Shown here: positions 49,301-61,200 of the stretch, piece by piece
Numbering within the stretch: position 1 is the first letter of the stretch
Layout: every line of letters starts with the position of its first letter
Assembly (NCBI GenBank): GCA_040954595.2
Contig: CM082595.2
Location: forward strand, 310,001-374,000
Source: Balanoglossus misakiensis
Lineage: Eukaryota; Hemichordata
Direction of reading: 5' to 3'
DNA: 64,000 nucleotides
Position numbers and translations under genes: made by a program
Notes under the pieces: generated by a model
Told to the model about the DNA's origin: nothing
The model's database searches: none
Seen by the model: the letters and a program-made list of their open reading frames with translations, nothing else

Positions 49301-52300
49301 AATGTCCTTACCAACGGTGTACAGGAGAAGTGATCCACATTGAGGGGATCAATTTCAATTTCCAAAACAACACTTGGTGAGTCAGATCTGGAAGTAAAAA
49401 GTTAGAAATCACATAACAGAATTTTTATATGCTTGTCTAACAACTGCCCTGATTTTTCTTTGAGTAAGCCCAAACACACCTTAATCTGATTAAATGGCAA
49501 TACAATTCATAAGCAGAAACGTGTACAGGCAAGAGGTTTTTTTTTTAAATGTAAAAGCAAACGATGTGTTATGCATACCTCCACTTGAACAGTCGACTGA
49601 TGAGTTTATCATATCCAAGAGCGGCCGCAATGTGAAGCAATGTCATGCCCCGTACAGAATTGGAATAATATAACTCTTGAGTGTCCGACCACTGTCTCTT
49701 CATCAAACTCTCACAAATGTCAACCAATCGATCTTCAAACGACAAATGATGTCCAACACTGTATTTGGTTTCCTAAATTGAAACACAAGACATTAATTCA
49801 AACACACATCATATTCAGATGATCTCAAGAATTCACTCAAATTCTCTTCTTCAAACACCTAACATATTAATGAACTACAATTCTTCTTCAGATGAATTGT
49901 TCAATCCCTGAAATGAAGACTTCACAACAAATTCTGTCATCATAAGAAAACAACATAGAATGGTACTATTAAACTTACCTGAGTACTTTTCTCTTGGCTG
50001 TTTTTGTTACTCATTCTTTTCTCAATCTGTTCCAGTCTCTCCAAAATAGCCATCTTGAATTGATTCTCTGTAATTACAACACTCAGATTTAATAACCCTT
50101 TCATAGAAAGCAAGGATCAATGAAGTGATTTGGACTGAACGTCCAAGCCTGTAATAGCTAGCACTGTGTACATTGGGTATGAACAAGTGTCCTATAAGAA
50201 GTCAAATTTTATTACAGGAACAGTTGTCACTTTCACGTACACATGACACCACAGTGTGCATCATAAAGTAAATGTAGTGAATCAAATCAATGCTCACCAT
50301 CTAATGAAAGCCATTCCTGTTGCGTAGAGCGTCTCTGAGGCATACTTCTAGCTTTATATTCAAACATAACAGTTTTTGATGTTATCACTCCGTTGACAGC
50401 AACTTGCAAGGGCACTAAACCATTCTCATGGGCTGTTTGAAAAAGAATATGACCAATATTAAAAGTTATGGCAGCATTTGATGAGAAAGAGTACGTGCTG
50501 TGAACTCTAATTCACTATCAGTTTTCTGGTTCAATGGAGGTCTGTCTGAATGATGTACATTCTGATCGGATATTTTTGCAGATTGATGGTTTCAGGCAGA
50601 AATATTTCACTTTACAATTAAGCCACACATCTCACTGTATCTTCCCAGTTCAATTAGTGAAACTGCTAACCTAAACCACTGTCTTCATCACATTCTCACT
50701 ATGGTTTGTTCTGTCTTTAATCACAAATTTGTTGATGTCAATATTTACCTGGGCAGTAACATCTAAGTACACCATTCTGCACCAAAGCGGCAGGAACACT
50801 GAATCCGTGAAAGAGACAAGAATAGACAGCTGTGGTTGAACTCCATGGACCAGTCACCAATACCTTGATACCACCCTGTGACAGACATTCAGAAATGATG
50901 CTAAGAATTTGACATGACAAGAAGCACAGTCGTCTGTCTTCATGGTACATGATTTCGAGAACAATTTCTTTTCTTTTTTTCTGCTGGTGAGATAACTCGA
51001 CAAGTCAAAGTTTTCACAATGGATACAATGAAAGTACATGTATGCTATATCTACATACAGAAGTCTAACGTTAAATTCTTTTTGTTGACATAGACAATTG
51101 AAACAAACATAAACAAAAACAAGAACATATGTACCCTACATATATAAACTGTACCAACCTCTGGATATGACCAATCTGGACAGAAATCAGTCACCTCTAC
51201 AAGTTCATCATTTCTTCGGCTGCTGAGTGATGCTACCGGACCATCATCACTCTGTGCTCCGCCCAGAAAATCTGCACTCTCTTGGCTGTTCAGAGCAAAA
51301 CCCTGTTGTTGGCGATCCTCATGGCTCTCTTCAAGAGGGAAGGCTCTGTTATCCTGGGAATCTCCTTCCTGGCTGCCTATCCCGCTGGACGACTGACCGG
51401 AATGTTGAAGTTGCGGAAGAAGATCGGCTAACTGGCTGTCCAGCATATCAAAGGCCTCAAAACTGCTGAAATCCATCTCTGTAGAGTTTTGATGTGTCAG
51501 TAGATCCAAAGAGTCCAGCGAATTCTCTTCTAAAGAGTTCTGGGAAGATTCTCTCAAATTGGCCATCAAGGTTTGATGAATCTCATCAGTTGTCATTTCA
51601 AAGTTGCTCATGTCCCTCTGCTCTGATTGGTTGCTGCAGCCGCCAATCATTGGCATTAGACTAGAAGTGCTCTGCGATTGGTTAGATGGGCTGCCACTCA
51701 CTGGCAGCTGGAAAGGTGATTGGTTGATGATGTCTGCATTGCTGGTGTCCATCTGGTTGTTAGAAAAAGTAACGGTTGCATTTCCTTGAAAGCAATCAGA
51801 TGCAGAGGTACTGAATGTGCTCTTTGAGATATCGTCTGAGTATCGGATACTGTTGCTACTTGTTACTATTGCACTATGCTGACTAGAAGTTTGTTGTCTG
51901 ATGCCGCAATCCATCGCATTCTGGCTGTCATTGCCGCTGTTATTCAGTTTTCCGTCTTGGAAAACCACCGCCACCTGGTCGCCTAGATGTTGCTTGTTTT
52001 CTTGGGTGTTTTGGGGGATGGGTGTGTTGTTGTTAGTGCAGGATGTGAGTGTGATGATGCTTCCACACGCTGAGCATGAAGATGGTGAGCTGCCTTCCTG
52101 TTTGACGTAAGTCTGGGTTAATGTACTCTGAGGTGTTGATTGATTCGGCAGCGACGTCACCATCACGGTGTTGGGGTTCTGGTGGGTCACAGTCACAGGG
52201 AGTGAGGTCACAGTGTTGGCCTGCAGCCCAGTGTTAGCCAGTCCGTTTCTGGCCCCGAGTAATAGCGTGCCTTTGCCAGCCGGGTTGGATTGAGTGATAA

Positions 52301-55300
52301 TGCCTGGCTTCACCGTTCCTGGGAGACTCATGAGAACATTCTGTGTTGGCTGAGCGATGTTGTTGGTAATGATACGAGTAATTTGAGGCACGGATTGCCC
52401 TGATGAATTGAGGGAAATGGTGTTGGTTGTTGGCACACAGGTCAATGTCAGTACTGGGTTTGTATGTGTCATTTGCTGTGTCTCTCCATTCACTGTCTGC
52501 TTCGCGGGCGTTACAAGCACTTGCACAGTTTTGGTGTTTGTACTCTGTAGATGACCGGTCATGGTGGTGGCTGGAATAGTGGTCACCCTCTGGCCGAAAG
52601 GGACAGCGAAGTTGGTGAAGCTGACCGGCTGCATTGATGTAGTCATTGTGTTGACACAACCAGAAACTGCAACATGACAACAGAAACAAATGACATCTGT
52701 TAATAAAATGAAAATCAATATGAACTGGTTTCACTGGTGGGAAAATAGATCTTACAACCAGAAATACAGGCAAGTGTGAGGATACAAGTTTTGTGAAAAC
52801 TCACCTGCAGTGGTACATGTTGTAATGCTGACAGGTGACAGTACGTTTGGTTGTATGGGTTGGCCTTTGCTGTCTGTTATTCCGTTCATCGTATGTCGAG
52901 TTGACGAGCCCGGAACATGACAGACGCAGGTGTGCGTTGCTGAAGACTTGTGTTTGGAAGAGTTCTGGCAGAGAATCTGATCCACGAGTAACTCCACAGC
53001 ATTGTTGTCCTAAAATGTGATCAGAAAGATTGCTGTAAAATCTTGCATGTATTCTTTGGGTCGCTGTGAGCCATGAAATATCAATTTGTGTGCAATCTGC
53101 TGAACATGGCAATACAAACCACCAGTTTGTAGTTTAAGAAATCAATCACATGATCATCACAAAACACAATCAAATGCATTTTTGACATTTATGTCAGTAA
53201 CAATTTGCAAGTATATTCTACTTCCAATTGGCACAGAGAGTTTGACCGGTGGCCAATAATTCCTGCAGAAGATTATCTTAATATTCTTGTTAGAGCTAAA
53301 AATGGTTTTGAACTCACAAGTATGCTGTCCTTCCCGTTGACAGGCAAATGAACTCCAGAAACTGAAAGAAAGACATCAAATCACATAAACATCTATGTAA
53401 AGTCAAATCTGTCTATAACAGCATGTCATGGGACTTTTCTACACTGGCCTTTATAGACAGGTGGCCTTTATATACATCTCAATTAATGTTCATGAAAACT
53501 GCACAGGTTTCAGACTGCAGACTACGAACTTACTGAATCTTACAGTGACAACCAGCTTGACAACATTCAACAACACTATATACTCACACATTGGTTTAAT
53601 CTGATCAATCAAATCTTTCCTTGTCCATTGTTCTTGCTCTATGCTGGTGTAGATCGACAACGCGCTCGTCTTGGGTTCATCTGGGGATGGGGCATTCAGA
53701 TAGTGAAGCAGCACAGTGTCGGGATTCTGTAGCAACCAATAGGATCTTCTATGGAAAGTCGGCACGACTGCCGAGTGTACATAGCAACCATATATACACT
53801 GTGAAAGATGAAAACAGTGACATTCATTATATGTTCTCAGTTTCAAGGATTAATGAAATCCAGGGGCAATGAATGACACGGTTTATACATGGTTTAATAA
53901 GATCCTAAAAGTTGACTTGAGCTTGGCTATCCACAATGTAACCTGTCATTACGAACACCTCTCAAATCAGAAAACCTGTCTATTAAGGCTATCCCCTGTG
54001 TGGTCAATTTGTCGTGATTTAAATTTGATTTCTTGTGACTTCATACCTCCACTCCATTAACTTTCAATTTCATGTGATCCTCTCGAGTTGTTTTGCCATC
54101 TTTTCTTTTTTTCCAACAGAATCCATCGCGACGATACGACTTCATCTGTTTCCTGTTGACGAGCAGCATGCAACCACTCCGCGGCCTGAAAATCAAGGAA
54201 GAGATACAAATTTCATTTTTTCTGATATTAACTGACTGCTCTTCATCAAATCCATCACACACCACTTGTTCTCTGACCAATCATCTGCAAACGAATGTCA
54301 CAGGGGGCGCTGTTTAACTTGTGGGACTTCTTGAAAAGCTTTGCTGCAGAATACTGATAGTATATGCAATTAGTGTATCGGCACACGTACTGAAGCCGGC
54401 AATGGTTACCCTGGGAAATAGTGGCCATTAATAAAAGATGGTGTTCAAGTTCTCCCACAGTACATTCTATTTCTCATGTATGCTGCAGCTGTCAACAGCT
54501 CTTCACTGAACCCTGTTCTACTTTTATACTACACTCCAATTTCAAAGATGTACTCAGCCATTATAGGATCAAAATCTACAATTTCTTCTGGTTTCAACAA
54601 CTTTATCCCCAAGGCACTTCTGTTTGAATACTTGCTGTCGACAACAGATGTATCATAAAGTCAAAATGTACCAATAGTGATGGAGATGCCACAAAATGCA
54701 AATATCATGTGCATTATTTATCAACTGTAATACCTTTCTATAATGAATTCCTATGATTGCTATAACATCAGGGGTTTCGCTAAAATTTGAAGTAGAGGGC
54801 CATATTGGCAAAGTAGGGGGCCAATTATGCGGGGCCGGGGACATGTTGACCTTTGACCCCCCATCATGTTGACCTTGGACCCCCCCCCCCCCCTTCGGCG
54901 GTAAAAACTGAACGGTCCCTAAAGCAATGATTTCTGTCCTGATAAAATCGACAAATTACTGATGGAAATTACGGTTCTGCTGCTGAAAAAAAAACTCAAA
55001 AAACGCCTGCCGTTTTTGCTTCTTTTTGACACCACTAATTGCCCTGAACATCGATCTCAGGGGTGTCTGCCGCGGCCGTCTGTACAAGTATTCTGCAGAC
55101 GCGCGGATACAAATACCCCCGGTACATGGCATGACCTCTAACAAAAGTTGCTACATCTTTTGTCAAGTTTTAGATATTTTGTTGCGACCGGAACGCTGAG
55201 CTGCGTTAGTTGTTGCAATTTGTGCGTTACTACGTCAATGATACTATTTATAGGACGCCTGTCTAAAGATAACTGGTGCGCTGAGTGAAATGGGCAACGC

Positions 55301-58200
55301 GTACTGTTTCACGATCTGGTGAAATGCGATCGTGACTCGCGGTTTTCCAGGAGTTTCAAGGAGAAATTTTGAATTTCCAGGAGATTTCAGGAGTTTCCAG
55401 GAGCGTACGAACCCTTATTTATGAGCGTGAAAGAGTATAAAAATAAAAATAACCCTAATGGGTTAAGGAAAAGTAGACGGCCAGTTCAGTGCAAGTACCC
55501 GGCCAATTGGCCGGTGGCCGGCGCTTAGCGAAAACCCTGAACATCAAATAAATTATTCAGTGTCAATAGTGAAAAGTTCTACAAAAGACTGAAAAGATGA
55601 TGGGAGAATTATTACACAAGTTATAAATGATTCATTATAATGGTTTGCGTGGGAGTCAGTGATCATGTTCCTGAAAGTTTAACTATTTTTCTGTCAGTTT
55701 TGGCTGTACCTGAATGTTGGTGGAGTGAGCAATGGATGGACGGAGGGACAGAGGGATGGATGGATGGATGGATGGACGGACAGAGGGATGGATGGACGGA
55801 GGGACAGAGGGATGGATGGACGGAGGGACAGAGGGATGGATGGACGGAGGGACAGAGGGATGGATGGACAGAGGGATGGATGGATGGATGGACAGAGGGA
55901 CAGAGGGATGGATGGACGGAGGGACAGAGGGATGGATGGACGGAGGGACAGAGGGATGGATGGACAGAGGGACAGAGGGATGGATGGACGGAGGGACAGA
56001 GGGATGGATGGACGGAGGGACAGAGGGACAGAGGGATGGATGGACGGAGGGACAGAGGGATGGATGGATGGAGGGACAGAGGGATGGATGGACGGAGGGA
56101 CAGAGGGACAGAGGGATGGATGGACGGAGGGACAGAGGGATGGATGGACGGAGGGACAGAGGGATGGATGGATGGATGGACAGAGGGACAGAGGGATGGA
56201 TGGACGGAGGGACAGAGGGATGGATGGACGGAGGGACAGAGGGATGGATGGACAGAGGGACAGAGGGATGGATGGACGGAGGGACAGAGGGACGGAGGGA
56301 CAGAGGGATGGATGGATGGATGGACAGAGGGATGGATGGACGGAGGGACAGAGGGATGGATGGACGGAGGGACAGAGGGACGGAGGGACAGAGGGACAGA
56401 GGGATGGATGGACGGAGGGACAGAGGGACGGAGGGACAGAGGGACAGAGGGATGGATGGACGGAGGGACAGAGGGACGGAGGGACAGAGGGATGGATGGA
56501 CGGAGGGACAGAGGGATGGATGGACGGAGGGACAGAGGGATGGATGGACGGAGGGACAGAGGGATGGATGGACAGAGGGATGGATGGATGGATGGACAGA
56601 GGGACAGAGGGATGGATGGACGGAGGGACAGAGGGATGGATGGACGGAGGGACAGAGGGATGGATGGACAGAGGGACAGAGGGATGGATGGACGGAGGGA
56701 CAGAGGGATGGATGGACAGAGGGACAGAGGGATGGATGGACGGAGGGACAGAGGGATGGATGGACGGAGGGACAGAGGGATGGATGGACAGAGGGACAGA
56801 GGGATGGATGGACGGAGGGACAGAGGGATGGATGGACAGAGGGACAGAGGGATGGATGGACGGAGGGACAGAGGGACGGAGGGACAGAGGGATGGATGGA
56901 CGGAGGGACAGAGGGATGGATGGACGGAGGGACAGAGGGATGGATGGACAGAGGGATGGATGGATGGATGGACAGAGGGACAGAGGGATGGATGGACGGA
57001 GGGACAGAGGGATGGATGGACGGAGGGACAGAGGGATGGATGGACAGAGGGACAGAGGGATGGATGGACGGAGGGACAGAGGGACGGAGGGACAGAGGGA
57101 TGGATGGATGGATGGACAGAGGGATGGATGGACGGAGGGACAGAGGGATGGATGGACGGAGGGACAGAGGGATGGATGGACGGAGGGACAGAGGGATGGA
57201 TGGACGGAGGGACAGAGGGATGGATGGACGGAGGGACAGAGGGACGGAGGGACAGAGGGATGGATGGATGGATGGACAGAGGGATGGATGGACGGAGGGA
57301 CAGAGGGATGGATGGACGGATGGACAGAGGGATGGATGGATGGATGGACAGAGGGATGGATGGACGGAGGGACAGAGGGATGGATGGACGGATGGACAGA
57401 GGGATGGATGGACGGAGGGACAGAGGGATGGATGGACGGAGGGACAGAGGGATGGATGGACGGAGGGACAGAGGGATGGATGGATGGACGGATGGACGGA
57501 CATGGGTGGATGAACTATTGCGTGGATTGATAGATAGATGCATACATAATACACAAGCAGGGAACGGACAGATGAATGACTGTACAAACAAACAAATGCA
57601 TCAATAAACAAACGAGCCATCAGAAAAAACAGCCTTGGAACCAGTGACGGAGGTTATAGCTTATATCACATTATCCCCAATCACGACATGCATAGATACG
57701 TCATCTTCTAATAATATGACTCTTCAAACAGCCCATGAACACACAATGCTGTATTTGGTAAATCAAGTTATTTTCCTCATCAAAATATTTACATTCCCTG
57801 TTCATGATTCTTTGAGGACAACACTGCACAGGAAGAAAATTGAATCGGCTTCTTAATTTGGTCAGAAAATTAAGATACCAGAGAGTGATATAGAATACCA
57901 AGGGTTTGAACTTCTAGCCTCTCTGTGTTTAATATAATATGATTGACAATGCCCTTGGCAAACTATCAACAACTCTCTATTGCACGGAGTTACTATTATT
58001 AGCAGAGTTTAAATTAGATCAGTATATCCATCCATGGTAGATTCGTTCTGCTGACGGCCATCAGAAAATCAGTTTCAACTAGAACAACTCAACAGGGAAG
58101 AATATTTCTTCTGTTAAAAACTTTTAACTCACCTCTCCACCTTCTCTGTTGTCAGCCATTCTTTGTGTCTGTCAAAACTCAGAAGGTATGCTGCAATTTC
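43310..58200 (-). CDS. CAMTA: CAMTA calmodulin-binding transcription activator, sixteen exons (5' end missing)
   Basis: CAMTA proteins are nuclear Ca2+/calmodulin-responsive transcription factors. Exons in transcript order: 58200-58133, 54185-54047, 53798-53588, 53361-53318, 53009-52805, 52666-51159, 50875-50749, 50432-50298, 50067-49979, 49772-49579, 49387-49312, 49182-48102, 47834-47770, 47587-47513, 47330-47134, 46878-46804, 43406-43310. (The first two are one codon-split unit of the CG-1 domain.) All phases agree: 1461 residues plus stop. Domain order is the family's: CG-1, Ser/Thr/Gln-rich region, TIG, ankyrin, IQ motifs. The N-terminal ~60-90 residues with the start codon were not found to the right. 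Donors GTACGT-like exceptions: GTTGGT at exons ending 51159 and 47513, GTCTGT at 48102. The last exon ([10 protein letters not shown]... to stop) is assigned by phase and weak C-terminal likeness, so is less certain. Confidence 0.96.
43690..44948. mobile_element. Fold-back inverted repeat, about 1.26 kb, in last CAMTA intron
   Basis: Left arm 43690-43966 and right arm 44642-44948 are inverted copies around a 675-bp centre. Shared words in the two arms (right-arm sense) include GGGAGGAACCCAGTCCGTTC, CAAATGTCCCGGT, GGTAACTACGAGCTTC, CAACACGCACGTACTTCAAC, CGCCTCTTTGTCTA and GTTACAATTTTAGAGATAAC. The arms have drifted: the right arm holds about 50 extra bases near 44720-44770, and the left arm has a 13-base poly-C where the right has six G. 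The left arm also has a 22-bp tandem duplication (CCGGCTTTCTTTGAGGGGGC, about 43731-43774). A fold-back transposon or an inverted local duplication both fit. Confidence 0.75.
45481..45562. mobile_element. Short inverted-repeat element (CCTTTCACCC ends)
   Basis: The segment starts with CCTTTCACCC and ends with GGGTGAAAGG, perfect 10-base inverted ends about 80 bp apart, in the last long CAMTA intron. It shares its terminal word with the element at 46691-46784. Too short to code; a tiny MITE or solo remnant. Confidence 0.5.
46691..46784. mobile_element. 94-bp MITE-like element with 14-base inverted ends
   Basis: TTAACCCTTTCACC at 46691-46704 and its exact complement GGTGAAAGGGTTAA at 46771-46784 bound a 94-bp segment directly next to the 46804 donor of CAMTA. 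The ends begin with TTAA. The same terminal word recurs at 45481-45562, suggesting a dispersed family. Confidence 0.65.
46804..47834 (-). other. CAMTA: CAMTA IQ-motif exons (calmodulin binding)
   Basis: Four small exons carry IQ-like motifs: 47834-47770 ([13 protein letters not shown]), 47587-47513 ([13 protein letters not shown]), 47330-47134 ([13 protein letters not shown] and [13 protein letters not shown]) and 46878-46804 ([14 protein letters not shown]). IQ motifs bind calmodulin. The acceptor of the 47330 exon is a NAGNAG site (CAGCAG), so one extra Gln may be included or skipped. Intron retention after 46804 would meet a stop at once (AGG TAA). Confidence 0.94.
48102..49772 (-). other. 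CAMTA: CAMTA ankyrin-repeat exons and long Ser/Pro-rich linker
   Basis: Ankyrin repeats span 49772-49579 ([21 protein letters not shown]), 49387-49312 ([13 protein letters not shown]) and the start of 49182-48102 ([18 protein letters not shown], then [14 protein letters not shown]). The remainder of the 1081-bp exon is a Ser/Pro-rich linker ([18 protein letters not shown]) with [16 protein letters not shown], matching the conserved AEHIIEATPDRIK-type segment of the family, and closes with LLTLS before the IQ exons. The donor is GTCTGT, a weak site. Confidence 0.93.
50298..50875 (-). other. CAMTA: CAMTA TIG (IPT) domain exons
   Basis: Exon 50875-50749 encodes [31 protein letters not shown] and RCYCP; exon 50432-50298 encodes [19 protein letters not shown] and [14 protein letters not shown] ending EWLSLD. 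This is the immunoglobulin-like TIG fold used for non-specific DNA contact and dimerisation in CAMTA/Rel-type proteins. Exon 50067-49979 follows with the helix [16 protein letters not shown]. Confidence 0.94.
51159..52666 (-). other. CAMTA: CAMTA 1.5-kb exon: Ser/Thr/Gln-rich transactivation region
   Basis: A single 1508-bp exon (residues about 223-725 of the visible protein). It is rich in Thr, Ser, Gln and Asn, low in predicted fold, with acidic clusters such as [20 protein letters not shown] and [15 protein letters not shown] that resemble acidic/hydrophobic activation motifs. It ends FCPDWSYPE, the conserved lead-in of the TIG domain, and splices in phase 0 to [11 protein letters not shown]. 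The activation role is the family expectation; it is not demonstrated by the sequence. Confidence 0.9.
54769..55539. mobile_element. 771-bp DNA transposon-like element with TIRs and AACAT target duplication
   Basis: The element begins CAGGGGTTTCGCTAA at 54769 and ends with TTAGCGAAAACCCTG at 55539; the 15-base inverted ends differ at one base. It is flanked on both sides by AACAT (54764-54768 and 55540-55544), a clean 5-bp target-site duplication. The interior has CCGG-rich subterminal motifs (GGCCAATTATGCGGGGCCGG on the left, CCGGCCAATTGGCCGGTGGC on the right), a tandem TGTTGACCTTKGACCCCCC pair and a 14-base poly-C, and no transposase frame. CAGGG ends resemble hAT-type TIRs, but the class is unproven. 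It lies in the CAMTA CG-1 intron. Confidence 0.8.
55725..57505. repeat. 1.8-kb GGAN minisatellite in a CAMTA intron
   Basis: The whole stretch is built of 4-base blocks GGAT, GGAC, GGAG and AGAG, mostly combined into 20- to 24-bp units such as GGATGGATGGACGGAGGGAC followed by AGAG, in several orders. The + strand is purine-rich and stop-free, so all three + frames and two - frames stay open for about 600 codons ([15 protein letters not shown] and [15 protein letters not shown] repeats). These are by-products of composition, not genes. GGG occurs twice per unit, so G-quadruplex or purine-motif structures are possible. Confidence 0.97.
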
Positions 58201-61200
58201 CTGTTGAAAGAAAACAGAGAAAAGACAATATTTTAATGCATTACCTCATCAAGTTTAGTAGCTTATATCAAAAGTGGCAGAGATCACCCCTTTCAATGGC
58301 TTAGATGAAATCCCAGATAACATCAGCCACAAATTATGATGAGGAAAGTGGCACACATTTGATCTCCACACTTCTCTTTCTGTTAAGATTTTCTGAAATT
58401 CATTTCAAAGGTTATCTGTCCTGGCTCCCATGAGGAATTGAGTATCTAACTCAAACAGGATGTAATAACTAGTTGCTATGACAACTTCAAAAGTATACAT
58501 TAATCTCATCCATTTCTTAATTACCTCCGCCTAAAAGGAGCAGCCTTTAGTCAGATTATAATTGTTGTCAGTACGCACTGATGTTATGATCTTAATAGCC
58601 AAGACAGCATATCAGATAATGTCTGATTATGACTGACACGCATGAGCATAAAAGCTGACCAACAGACAAAAATTGCAAGTGACCTGGTCTTTGCCATGCT
58701 GTTTCATATTTACCGATAGACTCCCATGTCATCACACTATCACACTGATACATGACACAACCCCAACATGGGCTTTAATTCCTTTTAACAGCTACCAGTA
58801 TTTGCAAGATACAGAAAATTGGGCCAAAGTACCTGGCATATTATTTGAAGGATTGAAGTTACAAATTGATCCTTCTTGCTTAACTAGTAGCAAGCACGTA
58901 TCTATTTCCAAGGTGATAAGTTTTCACTTAACTACACATCAAAACCAAATTTGAAATGACATTTAAGCACTCAATAGTCATTAACTTAGTGGTAATTAAA
59001 TGTTATCAGCTAGTCTAATTTAAACCTTGTCACAAATGTGTCTTGATAATTAGCTGGTAGGTTATTACAACTCTAATGGAAAAGTCAGCCAACAGCGACA
59101 AAAACAAACATAATAGTCATAAGTTATTTTGTTTTACTTCTTTATTAAAATTATCTGAAGTTTCCTAACGTAGGAGTTATTCTTTTACATGCCATCTCCA
59201 TACAAAAGAGGTCTTAAATTGGACGGAGTATTTTAGGAGATAAATGAACAACCAATAGCAAAGAATGTTTTGCTCTGTTGGACATTATATCCGATCCATC
59301 TGGAATCTAAATACAGAATACCAAGTGCGACCCCCAAAACAAATATGAGTGCAAACTGCTTCATCTTTCATTGGCTTTTTGTATCTGCAAGCAATCACTG
59401 TAAAATGATCCGCTAACCAAATTCCCATATACTCTATCTGTTGTCTGCATATCTGGACGTTCACAGTCACATAGCCATCACACGGGGGTTTCCATTACAC
59501 AATGTTTTAGCATGTTGCACTGCATGTCTACACCAGATATCTATCACATCATTATCTGCATAATTTTAGAAGTGTCATTTATGCCAACTATTCACAGCCC
59601 CATATTAACACAGCTTATATGTAACAGATTGGCTCAGCCATTTTAAGTCTAGGCATAAATTCATTTGTCAACGATGTGGCACATCCAAAATCTATTTGTT
59701 GATAAGTATAATTGATTTTTCTAGCAAGCCACAAGAGAGGAACAAAACTTGATACAACAAAACAAATGCAGTGAAAAAATACCAAAAGTTACTGCTACTT
59801 TAAATGTAGCTATAAGACAAACGAAACGTCTCATCAGGCCTCGTTTATTCTGATAATGAACTTATTATCAGATGACATTGATCACTTATTGCAAGTTCAT
59901 TCTGGGACACTCAGAGCAAAGCGCTGTCTACTTTTATCGAGTACCAGCTTGTGCTTTTCTGGCCGTTTTGGAACTGACCCATCATAATTATTTTACAGAC
60001 CGGAAACTGTGGGTGCATAAAAAGAAACAGAGAGGAAATCAAATAACCTATTGCAAGTGGAAGTAGTATGTTATCCCAGTATTGTGTATGTGATGTAGTG
60101 TTTTGACTATCACGGTTGCCATTTCATTAACTGCTATAAAGAGAGCTATTCAACCAGATGTCACGTCAGAGTTTCTCATGAAACAACCATATTGCACCCC
60201 CTACTGTCCAAGAAATGCTTGCCTTTGGCAAAACTCACTCTTCAGTCACAAATATCTGCTGGTAAATTTAGCGAAAGAAATTTAAGAAAACAACCACACA
60301 TACACACACTGTGCTCTGTACACTGTTCCCCTGTCTACTTTTCATTCTGTCAAATCTCGTCTAATCTCATCTAATCATCAACCCACTCTCTGCACCTCTC
60401 TCCTTGACACAGCAATGTCAGCAGGTCATCAGAGAGTGAAGCATTTCAATTATCTGCTCGTTGGAATTATCTGGCAGTCAAGCAGTCCTCTCTTTACAGA
60501 TGTTGATTTGATCTTACAAACTAGAAACGAGTAGAGAATGTTACACTGCATTAATTTGGATGATGTACTGCGACATACTTGTCCAGATAGGAATATATGT
60601 AGTGGTATTCATCACATCCAAGAATCTAGTTATGACAACCCAATGGGAAAAGTCATTCTTATCAGAGGCACAATTCACTGTTGGCGAACATGCACCAAAA
60701 CCACTCTAATTTTCAACTAATGCTTCCCTCTGACAAGATGATATCGCCATGACAGCCATCTCCAAGGTGATGCCATTGTCACCATCACATTATGACGTCT
60801 ATCCACAGGTTTCAGACTAACAACAACACGGTACTAACTTCTTATAATCACTTGGCTTCAGGAAATGTTCCAGGCAGGTTTTCGTCTGAAAAATGCTAAA
60901 AGTTCGGTCCAAAAAGATGATTTCTCATGTCTGCAAGTCTGTCTACGACAAGTCTGTCAAAATCACTGAGTAAAGTTTGTATCACATACAGCATGGCTTA
61001 CAAAACAAGAATGAAACAAAATCAATATGCCGAGGCATAGCCGAAGAGAAACTGTTAACGTTTGTCTGTCACTCAAAAAAAAAAGCTTTTAATTCAGGAG
61101 CTGACGTATTTGAAAGCTGGCTTTGACATTTTTTCCAGAGAACACCATGTAAAACAGCCAATACTTTATTGGCGACATTTAGAAAACATCATCTGACCAG

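Larger units (their letters stand above)
53588..58200 (-). other. CAMTA: CAMTA CG-1 DNA-binding domain exons
   Basis: Exon 58200-58133 encodes [20 protein letters not shown]; after a 3.9-kb intron, 54185-54047 encodes [33 protein letters not shown] and [10 protein letters not shown]; 53798-53588 encodes [20 protein letters not shown] and [15 protein letters not shown]. These are the core CG-1 residues, including the [12 protein letters not shown] basic stretch that is nearly invariant in the family and serves DNA contact and nuclear import. Exon 53361-53318 and 53009-52805 then lead out ([18 protein letters not shown]). Confidence 0.96.

Noticed and set aside
55640-57620. Five overlapping ~600-codon frames ([11 protein letters not shown] and [11 protein letters not shown] repeats)
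   Set aside because: Produced by a stop-free GGAN minisatellite inside a CAMTA intron; no frame has non-repetitive domain sequence or splice signals.
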